Origin: Neobacillus cucumis | GTDB lineage: Bacteria; Bacillota; Bacilli; Bacillales; Cytobacillaceae | NCBI RefSeq assembly: GCF_002860255.1 | Contig: NZ_PGVE01000065.1 | Coordinates: 28,257-92,256 of the forward strand | Direction of reading: 5' to 3' | Length of the DNA stretch: 64,000 bases | Shown here: piece by piece, positions 8,152 to 16,965 of the stretch | How positions within the stretch are numbered: position 1 is the first letter of the stretch | Layout: every line of letters starts with the position of its first letter | Translations under genes and position numbers: made by a program | Notes under the pieces: model-generated | What the model was told of the DNA's origin: nothing | The model's input: the letters and a program-made list of their open reading frames with translations, nothing else | The model's database searches: none

Positions 8152-8179
8152 GAGCTTAGGACTACCTAAGCTCTTTTTT
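8151..8179 (+). terminator. Intrinsic terminator after nrnB
   Basis: AGAGCTTAGG (8151-8160) pairs with CCTAAGCTCT (8165-8174) and is followed by TTTTTT; the hairpin overlaps the stop codon of the gene. Confidence 0.85.
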
Positions 8180-8435
8180 AGTGGTTAAGCTTTTCTTAAG
8201 GATGAACTGGTAAATTATTCGTAGGTAGATAGTATAGTTATTTTAGAATTGTAATTCCTGTGCAACAGTTGGTAAAATCAATTACATATTCCTGTAATAA
8301 TTTTATGATATTCTTGGTATAAGGATATTTGTCTCTACTTTTCAAGATTGCATAAAATGTATTTGTATTCAAATTACGATTATACAAAATAACATATTGA
8401 AATACCTTTTTGAAAAAATCAACTGAGGTGATTAG

Positions 8436-9431
8436 ATGGCTGTAACTTCAAAAAGGAGTAAATTTTTCGATAATGCCAAATTTATTCTGATTTTTCTTGT
8501 CGTCTTCGGGCATATCATTAGTCCCCTTAAGGAGCAGGATGGTATACTTTTTACTTTATATTCGGTAATATTCTTGTTCCATATGCCGGCTTTTATCTTA
8601 ATCTCAGGATACTTTGCAAAAGGATATAAAAAGAAAGGCTACTTTATAAAGTCAGTAAAGAAGATCTTAATCCCTTATTTTATCTTCCAGATAATCTATT
8701 CCGTATATTATTTCTTAATTGGCAAGGAAGAGAAGTTGGCTTTTGATTTCTTACACCCTCATTGGACTTTATGGTTTTTATTAAGTTTATTCTTTTGGAA
8801 TATATTGTTATATGCTTTTGCAAAGTTAAAGTGGCTAGGTTTTGCTATTGCGATTATTTTAGGAATTGCCATTGGTTATGTAGATAATGCCGGTAGTTTT
8901 TTAAGTCTTTCTAGAACCTTTGTATTCTTCCCTTACTTTTTATTAGGCTTCTTATTAAATGCCAATCAGTTAAAACGGGTAGTCCGTGCTAAGTATGCAC
9001 TTCCAATTGGGATATTTATCATTCTTGCAACCATGTTATTCTTTGGATTAGGTTTCCCAAAAGATGCCGTCCCGTGGCTGCTAGGGGACACATCTTATGA
9101 AAATATGGGGGGGATGGTATGGTCGGATGGCCTTGTACGGATGCTGCAATATGTATTGACATTATTGGTTGTATTCGGATTTTTAGCATTAATTCCATCC
9201 ACACAATATAAGTTGACCAAAATTGGTGAAAGAACCTTATATGTATACTTATTCCATGGTTTTATTGTCAAATCAATCCAAGCAATGGTACCTGATGAGA
9301 GTTTAGAGTTCTTATCAGGAAATTACTTTTTGCTATTATTCTTGTCGTTCTTCATCTGCCAAATTCTTGGCAGCTACTTTATAAAAAAGTATACACGCCC
9401 ACTGGTTGAGTTGAAAGTGAAAACTGGATAA
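8436..9431 (+). CDS. Membrane acyltransferase (acyltransferase-3 / fucose 4-O-acetylase-like)
   Basis: The 331-residue protein has ten or so hydrophobic segments and the family hallmark near the N-terminus: RSKFFDNAKFILIFLVVFGH with a catalytic-type histidine, then FLFHMPAFILISGYF. Acyltransferase-3 enzymes move acetyl or other acyl groups onto extracellular sugars or cell-wall polymers. The WTLWFLLSLFFW segment is also typical. The start ATG has TGAGGTG about eight bases upstream. It stands alone between an unrelated RNase gene and racA, so its acceptor cannot be deduced. Confidence 0.85.
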   Translation: MAVTSKRSKFFDNAKFILIFLVVFGHIISPLKEQDGILFTLYSVIFLFHMPAFILISGYFAKGYKKKGYFIKSVKKILIPYFIFQIIYSVYYFLIGKEEKLAFDFLHPHWTLWFLLSLFFWNILLYAFAKLKWLGFAIAIILGIAIGYVDNAGSFLSLSRTFVFFPYFLLGFLLNANQLKRVVRAKYALPIGIFIILATMLFFGLGFPKDAVPWLLGDTSYENMGGMVWSDGLVRMLQYVLTLLVVFGFLALIPSTQYKLTKIGERTLYVYLFHGFIVKSIQAMVPDESLEFLSGNYFLLLFLSFFICQILGSYFIKKYTRPLVELKVKTG

Positions 9432-9434
9432 ATA

Positions 9435-9469
9435 CAAAAAAGTCGAACGGTCCTACGTTCGACTTTTTA
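9435..9469. terminator. Bidirectional terminator
   Basis: AGTCGAACG (9441-9449) pairs with CGTTCGACT (9456-9464), flanked by an A run and a T run. It serves the acyltransferase gene (+) and racA (-). Confidence 0.9.
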
Positions 9470-9471
9470 CA

Positions 9472-9996
9472 TTATAAGAAGCTTAAAAGACTGCTCATAA
9501 AATTCTTCTTTTTCCGCTTAACCTTTTTATGGTCAAAGACCATTGGCTCTTCATTTTTTAATGGTAAGTTCTCTTTATCAAGCTGGCTTTGAAGTAGTTC
9601 AACCTTTTGCGATAAGATCTTAACTTGCTCCTGTAATTCCTCTATTTCCCGGCGATGCTGCAAAAGTTGATAGGAAGCAACAGAATCTGCTTTTGCATGT
9701 AAACTTAGCTCCAATTCCTGCACTTTTGAATATAATTTCTCCATTGCCTTATCATTTTCAACAGATTTTACTGTACCTTTACGAACGCTTTTTTTCTCAC
9801 CTACAGGGCTAATTTCATGAAGAAGTGTTCCGGCTTGAAGTTTCTCGTGAATCTCTCTTAATAGATGTATATCTTCACTGCTAAAATGATAATGTCCTCG
9901 TTCATTTTTTTCCATTGGCAGCTCCAGCTGCTTTACCCATCGCTGTATGGTACTCGCAGATACCCCTAACAATTTCGCTACTTCACTAGTATTCAT
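9472..9996 (-). CDS. racA: RacA-like chromosome-anchoring protein
   Basis: The 174-residue protein has a MerR-type helix-turn-helix at residues 1-65 (TSEVAKLLGVSASTIQRWVK, then RGHYHFSSEDIHLL). A polar linker follows, then a heptad-rich coiled coil (about 100-145: ELSLHAKADS through LQSQLDKE) and a lysine-rich tail (KKVKRKKKNF). This order, length and the RWVKQLELP-type recognition helix match RacA. In B. subtilis RacA binds origin-proximal DNA and anchors it to DivIVA at the cell pole during axial-filament formation at sporulation. The gene ends two bases from a shared terminator. Upstream on the same strand is another MerR-HTH coiled-coil gene, with its own start region. Confidence 0.75.
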   Translation of the reverse strand: MNTSEVAKLLGVSASTIQRWVKQLELPMEKNERGHYHFSSEDIHLLREIHEKLQAGTLLHEISPVGEKKSVRKGTVKSVENDKAMEKLYSKVQELELSLHAKADSVASYQLLQHRREIEELQEQVKILSQKVELLQSQLDKENLPLKNEEPMVFDHKKVKRKKKNFMSSLLSFL

Positions 9997-10093
9997 GCTG
10001 AATCCCCCCCTAATGATAGAATAAGCTGAAAAATCTAGAGTGACAAAAGATAAAAATGTTCAGATAAACGAATGGAACACTATAAAAAATAGG

Positions 10094-11065
10094 TTAAGTC
10101 CAGAATTTCCACCATTTTTTTTCTTTTGCTGCTGCTACATCACGAAAATTGGTTAACATTTGTTGAAAGGCTAACTCTCTCTGGCTTACTTCTTGACGGT
10201 ACAGATTCCTTTCTTCCATTAGAAATTCACGGTCTTTAGTAATAGCTTCACTTAAACTTGAGATTTCGTTGTTTGTTACATCTACATAATGGGAAAGTTC
10301 TTCAGAAGTCTCCGATAACTGTTTTGAGAGCGAGAAGATCTCTTCAGAGGTTTCTAAAGAAGCGTGTGTTACTTTATTCGCAAGTTGCTTCAGTGTATCA
10401 GCCGTTTCCTCTGAGGCCTTTTCAACAGATTCAGATAATTCTTGAATCTCTGCCTTTGTATTTTCAGTGGATTTATAAATGGAATCCGATATGGATTTAA
10501 CGGTTACAAAGGTACCTTTTGAGATTTCTTTTCGAACTTCCTCTAATACCTCTTTCCGTACGACACTGCGAATTTCATCTTTAACCTCGCTTAGGAATGT
10601 GTTTTTATAAGTTTCCATTGCTTCGAAAAACAGCTCGGTATTTTTCATTGTACTCTCCTCGATCGGCACGGGAGTAATGGCCTCTTCTGGAACAATTTCC
10701 AACGAAAATTCAGATTCGGTAAATAGGGCCTCTTTATAATAATTGTCTAAAGAGGGTTCCAGTTCAATAGGATCCGCGTCACCGTTAGATATTTCTGAAG
10801 TAACCAATAGCTCGTCTGAAAAATCACCCTTCTCAGGCTCCTCCATTTTTTGCATCTCGTGGCGAATGGCCTCTTTACTTACCTTTTTGTCAGCCATCTG
10901 TTTTATTTCTAACAATAATTCAATCTCTAAATCTGTATATATTCTGGCTCCTTGTTTGGTCCGAGGGATATCTAGTAAATCCTCAAAATCTTGTTCCCAT
11001 TTTCTTAGTGTACCAGGTGAAACATTTATTTTTTTAGAAACTTCTTTTAAGGTATAGGTCTTCAT
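10094..11065 (-). CDS. MerR-type HTH protein with long coiled coil (DUF3967-like)
   Basis: The 323-residue protein has an N-terminal MerR-like HTH (YTLKEVSKKINVSPGTLRKW ... GARIYTDLEIELL). An acidic, low-complexity stretch (about 80-145) follows, then a long predicted coiled coil (about 150-300). The C-terminus is aromatic and basic (EKKWWKFWT). The ending and the RDREFLMEERNLYRQE-like segment recall DUF3967 proteins, often encoded by Bacillus plasmids and phages. ATG 11065 is chosen because AGAGGA lies nine bases ahead; the upstream ATG at 11074 touches that site. It shares its HTH-plus-coil plan with RacA next door, but direct role and DNA target are unknown. Confidence 0.75.
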   Translation of the reverse strand: MKTYTLKEVSKKINVSPGTLRKWEQDFEDLLDIPRTKQGARIYTDLEIELLLEIKQMADKKVSKEAIRHEMQKMEEPEKGDFSDELLVTSEISNGDADPIELEPSLDNYYKEALFTESEFSLEIVPEEAITPVPIEESTMKNTELFFEAMETYKNTFLSEVKDEIRSVVRKEVLEEVRKEISKGTFVTVKSISDSIYKSTENTKAEIQELSESVEKASEETADTLKQLANKVTHASLETSEEIFSLSKQLSETSEELSHYVDVTNNEISSLSEAITKDREFLMEERNLYRQEVSQRELAFQQMLTNFRDVAAAKEKKWWKFWT

Positions 11066-11235
11066 TAAATCCATTCCTCTCTCTATTTATATAGGAAATT
11101 TTTTGCTCATTTACTAGATATTCACCATGGGGTATACACTTTTCCTGCTGCTTGACAAAAGCTATCAAAACAAGACCGAAACCGCGAAATACTAACATTT
11201 TTTTGCAAAAAGAGCGTTAAGATAAATGAATAACT

Positions 11236-11276
11236 AAAAAGTGCAGATATTCCCTAGCGAAATACCTGCACTTTTT
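11236..11276 (-). terminator. Terminator of the HAD phosphatase gene
   Basis: AAAAAGTGCAG (11236-11246) pairs with CTGCACTTTTT (11266-11276), extended by inner TATT/AATA pairs. On the minus strand the T run follows the stop at 11283. Confidence 0.8.
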
Positions 11277-11282
11277 ATTTCT

Positions 11283-12071
11283 TTATTCAACTAAACCGAG
11301 CATTTTTAAACCATTAAATATGCCTGAGTTTGTCACCTCAGTTGTTCTATGCTTGGCATATTGGAAAATATCAGGATGCCCATTCCCCATGGCAAAACTC
11401 TCCCCAACCGCGTGGAGCATTTCCTTATCATTCATCCCGTCACCAAAGGCAATCGAACTTTCTTTGGGAATATCAAGATATTTTAAGAGCATCTGAATTC
11501 CATAGCCCTTATTAATTTTATCTCTAATTACATCATAGCAATGCTTTAGACCTTCAACATTTACTTGGGATAAATGAATGCCTGCCTCACTTTCATATAG
11601 AGACGTATCCTCTGGTTTTAGGTTAATCATGGTAATCCCTAATACATCACGATCAAACTCTGAGGAATAAACTTCATTTTTATGGAAATGGAACACATCG
11701 ATAAAATGATGGATAAAAGGGGCATCAAGGTTTGTAAAAATATTTTCTTTATTGGTATAAAGTACGGCATCATGGTTATGCTCATGAGCAATCTCGAGGT
11801 AATGGTTAACTAGAGATTTCTCTAACGGTTCCTGAAAGATATCTGCGCCTTTATAGACAGCGTAGGCACCATTATAGCCAATAAAAGAATGGATGTTCAA
11901 TTGGGCTGCTAAATCATTGATTTCGTGAAGCGGTCTTCCTGTTGCTAAAAACACTTCTATTCCCTGGTCCTGAACCTGGGCAACAGCTTTTTTTGTTGAC
12001 TCTTCAATTCTGTTATCTGGTGTTACTAGAGTACCATCAATATCTAAAAATAAAACTTTATACTGTGTCAT
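11283..12071 (-). CDS. Cof-type HAD hydrolase (sugar-phosphate/flavin phosphatase family)
   Basis: The 262-residue HAD-superfamily phosphatase is of the Cof/YidA class. It has motif I FLDIDGTLVTPDNR (nucleophile D and acid D), motif II FLATGRP, and motifs III-IV LDIPKESSIAFGDGMNDKEM. A type IIB cap lies between motifs II and III. Cof-type enzymes dephosphorylate small phospho-sugars or flavins, and sequence alone does not give the substrate. The chosen ATG (complement of 12069-12071) has AAAAGGAG eight bases upstream. The ATG seven codons earlier overlaps that site and is unlikely. It is monocistronic with its own terminator. Confidence 0.88.
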   Translation of the reverse strand: MTQYKVLFLDIDGTLVTPDNRIEESTKKAVAQVQDQGIEVFLATGRPLHEINDLAAQLNIHSFIGYNGAYAVYKGADIFQEPLEKSLVNHYLEIAHEHNHDAVLYTNKENIFTNLDAPFIHHFIDVFHFHKNEVYSSEFDRDVLGITMINLKPEDTSLYESEAGIHLSQVNVEGLKHCYDVIRDKINKGYGIQMLLKYLDIPKESSIAFGDGMNDKEMLHAVGESFAMGNGHPDIFQYAKHRTTEVTNSGIFNGLKMLGLVE

Positions 12072-12214
12072 CCTGCTGCTCCTTTTTTTCATAGTTAGGA
12101 ATAGTTTACCACTTTTCGTATTGGGATATCATCCTTAATTTACCGAATGATTGATTATGCATTAGGAAATAGTAATTGGGAATGTTCTAATCAAAATTAG
12201 GTGAGGAATTTTAA

Positions 12215-12955
12215 ATGAAAAAACTTTTTATCTTATTGCTAGGTATATTCGTATTGCTTCTCCCAAATAGTGTAAGTGCAGCCCAAAGGGTACCAATCCT
12301 CATATATCATTCGATTGCGGAGTTTTCGGGTACTGGTTCAAAGGAGCTTTATGTCACCCCGGAAAACTTTGAAAAACAAATAGTGTATTTAAAAGATCAC
12401 GGTTTTACTCTTTTAACATTTGAACAATGGCAGGAAGTAAAGAATGTTAAAAAGCCGATTTTTTTAACTTTTGATGATGGCTATAAGAATAATTTAAATG
12501 TGTTATCCATTTTTCAAAAGCTGAAAACAAGGGATTTTAAACCAAAGGGAACGATTTTTGTCATTTCTGACTTTATTGGACGGCAAAATCGCCTGTCAAG
12601 AGCTGAAATGAAACAGATGAACGACTCAGGCCTAATTTCGATTCAGTCTCATACGTCTACCCATCCTGATTTAACTAAAACAAATGACCTAACTTACGAA
12701 TTAAAGAATTCTCAAGAAAAAATTCAAGGAATTACCGGAAAAAAGGTAATTGCCCTTGCTTATCCATTTGGTAACACAAATAATCGAGTCATTACTGAAA
12801 CGAAAAAGTATTATTGGTTTGGACTGACGACAACTCCTGAACCTTATAATCCAACCAGGATAAAAGATGAACTATATTTGCTCCCTCGGATATACGTTAA
12901 ATATTCAACTGGCATTAAAGAGTTTGCCAATATAGTAGAAGTGAATAAACCATAA
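12215..12955 (+). CDS. Secreted polysaccharide deacetylase (NodB domain)
   Basis: The 246-residue protein has an N-terminal signal peptide (residues 1-22, KKLFILLLGIFVLLL...VSAA) and a carbohydrate-esterase-4 domain. YHSI begins the domain and TFDDGYKNN carries the catalytic/metal aspartates. The H-x-x-x-H metal site is QSHTSTHPDL, and LAYPFG closes the core. Such enzymes remove acetyl groups from peptidoglycan or other cell-surface glycans. It is probably exported and wall-active. It is monocistronic and followed by a terminator. The exact polymer is not evident. Confidence 0.88.
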   Translation: MKKLFILLLGIFVLLLPNSVSAAQRVPILIYHSIAEFSGTGSKELYVTPENFEKQIVYLKDHGFTLLTFEQWQEVKNVKKPIFLTFDDGYKNNLNVLSIFQKLKTRDFKPKGTIFVISDFIGRQNRLSRAEMKQMNDSGLISIQSHTSTHPDLTKTNDLTYELKNSQEKIQGITGKKVIALAYPFGNTNNRVITETKKYYWFGLTTTPEPYNPTRIKDELYLLPRIYVKYSTGIKEFANIVEVNKP

Positions 12956-12957
12956 CA

Positions 12958-12988
12958 AGGTTGCCTTTTTTAAGGCAGCCGTTTTTTA
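12958..12988 (+). terminator. Terminator after polysaccharide deacetylase
   Basis: GGTTGCC (12959-12965) pairs with GGCAGCC (12974-12980) with one mismatch and is followed by six T. Confidence 0.75.
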
Positions 12989-13048
12989 TGAAAAACAAAT
13001 TTCTAATTTGGGCAGGTAGGAATATCCTCTTATAGAGGGGGGATTGTG

Positions 13049-13873
13049 ATGCCGGGTACTATTAGTTTGTGGGAAGAGCATTTGTTCTGGCTCGAAATTT
13101 TACAGGATCATGCGATATTTGTCCGAGACCATTTATCAGTCACAGAAAGAAATGAAATATCCATTTCAGAAGGATTTAATCAATCCTTTCAAAGATTACT
13201 TAACAGTCTGAAAGAATTGAATCCTACCTGGGATTACGCATCAACCGAAATGGTTGCCTTTGCCAAAAAAGCTTATTCCACAGCCTATGAATATTTCCGC
13301 TTTGAAGGCCATTTACAGAATTTAAGAATTAAAAACGAAATAAACCTAAACCTGTCACCAACTTATTTAAATGGCACATTAAATGAAAATCAAGAATATT
13401 TAAGAATTTTATCTTACCTCAGCAATGGACAGCAGCCGATTCCACTCCGGCTGGACCAACTGTTAGATTTATGGCTTGAAGATCAATTGGGTCATATTAT
13501 TCTACTAAAGAATTTGGTCGATCCTATTGAATTGACTGTCGATAGGCAAACCGACCTTTATGCACAGAGGTTTCAGATGTTTATTTTACAAAATCATCAT
13601 ATTAAAGGTTTCTTGCGCTTTACAGAGCAGGGGTTCCCTCGGCAAAAAGAACTGGCGTTAGAAGTGGGAAGAACCGTTATTGAAATGAATTTATACATTC
13701 GTTCCATTCTTGAAAAATATAATGGGGATAGGGTATTAAATAAGACGACACTTAGATTTATTGAACACCATTTTCCTGAGACTTGTTATTTTGTTAAAAA
13801 ATTAGCTGAATTTGCTCCAGAACTTCAGGCGGAAAGTGTTCATTGCTCTTTACGTAAACCTTCATTTGGCTAA
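13049..13873 (+). CDS. DUF2935 family protein
   Basis: The 274-residue all-helical protein begins SLWEEHLFWLEILQDHAIFV. A related segment recurs in the second half (LWLEDQLGHIILLKNLVD), with E..H pairs spaced as in ferritin-like metal-binding bundles. This duplicated pattern is DUF2935, a Bacillus/Clostridium family of unknown function. The ATG at 13049 has GAGGGGGGA five bases upstream; the overlapping GTG at 13046 is less well spaced. It is a single gene ending at a strong terminator. Metal binding is an inference from the repeated Glu/His residues. Confidence 0.75.
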   Translation: MPGTISLWEEHLFWLEILQDHAIFVRDHLSVTERNEISISEGFNQSFQRLLNSLKELNPTWDYASTEMVAFAKKAYSTAYEYFRFEGHLQNLRIKNEINLNLSPTYLNGTLNENQEYLRILSYLSNGQQPIPLRLDQLLDLWLEDQLGHIILLKNLVDPIELTVDRQTDLYAQRFQMFILQNHHIKGFLRFTEQGFPRQKELALEVGRTVIEMNLYIRSILEKYNGDRVLNKTTLRFIEHHFPETCYFVKKLAEFAPELQAESVHCSLRKPSFG

Positions 13874-13881
13874 CTAAAAAA

Positions 13882-13920
13882 ACTGTGCAAGCTGTTAGAG
13901 ACACTTTGCACAGTATTTCT
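13882..13920 (+). terminator. Terminator after the DUF2935 gene
   Basis: ACTGTGCAA (13882-13890) pairs with TTGCACAGT (13906-13914), followed by a T-rich tail. Confidence 0.8.
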
Positions 13921-14125
13921 CCATTATATTACTTGATTAAATCCTAAAAGAGGTACAGGATAGAACTAATTAATAATCAACGAGTCAAAAAATAGAGTTT
14001 TGATAATGTGTACTCGCGACGAATATTATGAATGAAAAGACATTGTAAACTAAGGGAAACTTGTATGTAATCAAACATCGCTATAATAGGGGAAAATAGT
14101 CGAATCTATTAGGGCGGGTGTCTAT

Positions 14126-14473
14126 ATGGAAGAAACGATGACGAAATCGTATTTACAAAAGTCTCTTGATGAGTGGAAGGATGATATCTCCTTAGTTTTG
14201 TCTGAAATTGCAAAAGAATATGATGAGGTGGCACAGGAATTAAAGGTGTATTCCTATAAGTATGGTATTACGAAACAGGTCATCCAATCTACGGTCAATG
14301 AGGAGATAATCGAAAAAATCCGTGATATGTATCATAAACCTTTTGAAGAAAGCTATAACCAGCTTAAAGAGTACATAAAAGATTTAGAAGAAAAAAGAAG
14401 AGTGTTTCAAATGTTTATTCAAAAAATTGAAGAGGTAACCAAAAAGGAATCTGCTAAGATTACAACTTACTAA
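14126..14473 (+). CDS. Hypothetical helical protein, 115 residues
   Basis: The product is highly charged and predicted helical throughout, with coiled-coil heptads near the C-terminus (YNQLKEYIKDLEEKRRVF). It has no signal peptide or membrane segment. It starts at ATG with GGGCGGGTG upstream and is followed by a hairpin at 14511-14543. No family is recognised. It stands alone, 140 bases upstream of the aminotransferase gene, which has its own promoter region (TATTGTATAGAG). Confidence 0.65.
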   Translation: MEETMTKSYLQKSLDEWKDDISLVLSEIAKEYDEVAQELKVYSYKYGITKQVIQSTVNEEIIEKIRDMYHKPFEESYNQLKEYIKDLEEKRRVFQMFIQKIEEVTKKESAKITTY

Positions 14474-14510
14474 AAGCACAATTAATCAACACCTGAAATA
14501 AATAATTTTT

Positions 14511-14543
14511 GAAGGGCAGTCAACAGTGGCTGCCTTTCTCTTT
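14511..14543 (+). terminator. Terminator after the 115-residue protein
   Basis: GAAGGGCAG (14511-14519) and CTGCCTTTC (14530-14538) form a hairpin followed by a T-rich stretch. Confidence 0.65.
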
Positions 14544-14621
14544 GTCTGAAATAAAAATAAACGGTGTCAACGGCCCTTGCATATATTGTATAGAGAAATA
14601 ATAGTGTGAGGTGTGGAACAA

Positions 14622-16124
14622 ATGATCACAGCAAACATTGGGAGTAATACGTTTCGTATTCCGGAAACCCTTGAAGAATATTTTCAACCATTCCGCTCAC
14701 ATGTGATTGGGTTGAACCAAGAATTTGATTCCCCCTATGGTAAAAAGAAAATAATTTATGCCGATTGGACAGCCAGCGGTCGTTTATATCAACCTATTGA
14801 ACAAAAAATTTCTGAAGTTTTTGGACCTTTTATGGCCAATACTCATACAGAATCGAATATCACCAGTTTAATGATGACAGGCTTATACAAGCAGTCAAAA
14901 AAAATTATCAAGGAACATGTCAATGCAGATAAACATGATGTGGTAATCCTTGATGGTTTTGGGATGACTTCGGTCGTAAATAAACTCCAGAGAATCTTAG
15001 GGCTTAGAGTACCTGAAATGTGGAGAAGCCATTTAAAACTTTCAGAAAAGGAAAGACCCGTCATTTTCATAACTCATATGGAACACCATTCTAACCAAAC
15101 TTCCTGGCTTGAAACACTAGGAGAAGTCGTATTGGTAAACCCGGATAGGGAAGGAAGGGTGGACATAAACCATTTAGAACAATTGCTTCATGTTTATAAG
15201 GAACGTCGCTTAAAAATTGGTTCTTTTTCAGCATGTTCAAATGTAACAGGAATCCAATCCCCATACCATAAGCTTGCCAAGCTTATGCATCAACATGGCG
15301 GACTTTGTTTTGTTGATTTTGCGGCATCTGCACCGTATGTCCCGATTAATATGCATCCAGAAGACCCCCTTGAGAAACTTGATGCGATATTTTTCTCGCC
15401 CCATAAATTCTTAGGAGGCCCCGGAACAAGTGGGGTATTGGTTTTTGATTCTAGGATTTACACAAATATGGTTCCGGATCATCCTGGCGGCGGAACCGTG
15501 TTATGGACCAATCCGTGGGGGGAACACAAATATTTAGATGACATAGAGATGCGGGAAGACGGGGGAACGCCGGGGATATTACAGTCTATTCGGACAGCTC
15601 TTTGTCTGAATTTGAAAAGTAAGATGGGGATAGATAATATTTTAAAAAGAGAAAAAGAGCAGCTTAGACTTTTATTTTCCGAATTGGATCATCTCCCAGA
15701 GGTGAAAATTTTAGCTGGGAATATCAAAGATAGAATGGGGATTGTCTCGTTTTATATTGAAAAAATTCATTATAATTTAATCGTTCGTCTCCTAAATGAC
15801 CGATATGGAATCCAGGTAAGAGGGGGATGTTCATGTGCCGGAACATATGGCCATTATCTATTAAATATCGATAAAACCACTTCCCATTATATTACGGACG
15901 AAATTACTCATGGAAATATGTCTTCTAAACCGGGGTGGGTTCGTTTCTCGGTCCATCCAATTATGACAAACGAAGAAATCTTAATTTTCACTCACGCTCT
16001 AAGGGAGATAATAGAGAACATAGATGAATGGAAAAAGGATTATGTTTATGACTCCGCAAGTAATGATTATTTTTATATTCATCACCTTCGTGAAGATATG
16101 TCCCCATTCTTTCGATTTAAATGA
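14622..16124 (+). CDS. Class V aminotransferase-fold protein (SufS/NifS-like)
   Basis: The 500-residue PLP enzyme is in aminotransferase class V. The PLP lysine motif is FFSPHKFLGGPGTSGVL (about residue 265). The phosphate and aldimine environment is seen in FITHMEHHSNQTSW and FVDFAASAPYV. RGGCSCAGTYGHYL (about 400) carries a cysteine where cysteine desulfurases have theirs. It is about 90 residues longer than SufS, with a divergent C-terminus. The family is often annotated only as class V aminotransferase. ATG 14622 has GAGGTG eight bases upstream; the GTG at 14613 overlaps that site. The stop codon overlaps a possible 29-codon ORF. Whether it mobilises sulfur is uncertain. Confidence 0.8.
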   Translation: MITANIGSNTFRIPETLEEYFQPFRSHVIGLNQEFDSPYGKKKIIYADWTASGRLYQPIEQKISEVFGPFMANTHTESNITSLMMTGLYKQSKKIIKEHVNADKHDVVILDGFGMTSVVNKLQRILGLRVPEMWRSHLKLSEKERPVIFITHMEHHSNQTSWLETLGEVVLVNPDREGRVDINHLEQLLHVYKERRLKIGSFSACSNVTGIQSPYHKLAKLMHQHGGLCFVDFAASAPYVPINMHPEDPLEKLDAIFFSPHKFLGGPGTSGVLVFDSRIYTNMVPDHPGGGTVLWTNPWGEHKYLDDIEMREDGGTPGILQSIRTALCLNLKSKMGIDNILKREKEQLRLLFSELDHLPEVKILAGNIKDRMGIVSFYIEKIHYNLIVRLLNDRYGIQVRGGCSCAGTYGHYLLNIDKTTSHYITDEITHGNMSSKPGWVRFSVHPIMTNEEILIFTHALREIIENIDEWKKDYVYDSASNDYFYIHHLREDMSPFFRFK

Positions 16125-16210
16125 TTCTTCAAATTACTCTTGAAAATTTGTTAGAAAACAACGACTATACGGAAGAAGCTGTAAATATGCTTATAAAAAG
16201 CAAATATTGA
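16121..16210 (+). CDS. Possible 29-residue peptide coupled to the aminotransferase gene
   Basis: The ATG at 16121 overlaps the TGA of the aminotransferase gene in an ATGA junction. The frame gives 29 residues (ILQITLENLLENNDYTEE, then VNMLIKSKY) and ends just before a terminator. The overlap and the non-random acidic-amphipathic composition suggest translational coupling. There is no independent ribosome binding site and no known homologue, so it may be chance. Confidence 0.35.
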   Translation: MILQITLENLLENNDYTEEAVNMLIKSKY

Positions 16211-16212
16211 AT

Positions 16213-16245
16213 GGACGCTTATCTTTATGGATAGGCGTCTTTTTA
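16213..16245 (+). terminator. Terminator of the aminotransferase operon
   Basis: GACGCTTATC (16214-16223) pairs with GATAGGCGTC (16230-16239), with one wobble, followed by TTTTT. Confidence 0.8.
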
Positions 16246-16344
16246 ATCATTCCTAAGATTAATTGTGCATTAATTTGAAAAGCAGTAATACAGTCAACCA
16301 CAAACTTGTATACGAATATGCTATCAGAAGAAAGGTGGGATAGC

Positions 16345-16833
16345 ATGATTCATACAGTTCAACCCGGTGAAACGCTCGGGATTATATCAGCTAACTATCG
16401 AGTCAGCCTTAGGCGCCTTTACGCAGCAAATCCGGGGGTCGGGCAGTTACACGTGGGACAAAAAATACAAATACCTGGTTTGCCTGAACCAAGCACTTTA
16501 CCCTATTCCATTCAAGTGTTAGTGGGAAAAAAGAGACTTACATTATACCACAATGGCAGGTTTGTAAAAGTCTTTCCAATCGCAGTTGGCAGGATATTAA
16601 CACAAACCCCAGTTGGAGATTTTGTCATTGTAAACCGCCAATATAATCCAGGAGGTCCATTCGGAGTATTATGGCTTTCACTTTCAAAACAAGGATATGG
16701 GATTCATGGGACAAATGATCCGAGTTCAATTGGAAAATCAGTTTCTCATGGCTGCATTAGAATGTATAATCGAGACGTGCTTCAGTTAGCTGAGCTGGTT
16801 CCAAATGGAACTAGAGTTAGTATTCGTCCTTAA
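16345..16833 (+). CDS. ykuD: LysM + L,D-transpeptidase (YkuD)
   Basis: The 162-residue protein has an N-terminal LysM (residues 1-48: HTVQPGETLGIISANYRVS ... GQKIQIP) and a YkuD transpeptidase domain. The catalytic segments are GIHGTND and SHGCIRMYN (cysteine about residue 141). Size and order match B. subtilis YkuD (164 residues), which makes 3-3 crosslinks or modifies spore/cell-wall peptidoglycan. There is no signal peptide, as in YkuD itself. ATG 16345 follows AAGGTGGG and starts at the LysM; the ATG at 16306 adds an unrelated leader. It is monocistronic with a terminator. Confidence 0.9.
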   Translation: MIHTVQPGETLGIISANYRVSLRRLYAANPGVGQLHVGQKIQIPGLPEPSTLPYSIQVLVGKKRLTLYHNGRFVKVFPIAVGRILTQTPVGDFVIVNRQYNPGGPFGVLWLSLSKQGYGIHGTNDPSSIGKSVSHGCIRMYNRDVLQLAELVPNGTRVSIRP

Positions 16834-16837
16834 AATA

Positions 16838-16862
16838 AAAGGCTTGATCAGCCTTTTTTATT
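16838..16862 (+). terminator. Terminator after ykuD
   Basis: AAAGGCTTGATCAGCCTTTTTT is a compact hairpin with T run (16838-16860). Confidence 0.8.
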
Positions 16863-16965
16863 TAAGACAGAGTGATTCAAAAATAGGGGTTATTTAAATT
16901 TATTAATTATTTCCTCCTTTTTTTCTAATACTATTGTAATAAGAAATGTTAAGGACGGATGATTC

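Noticed and set aside
10094..11065. Prophage or plasmid insertion, because of the DUF3967-like protein
   Set aside because: No integrase, portal, replication or structural genes surround it; neighbours are core Bacillus genes.
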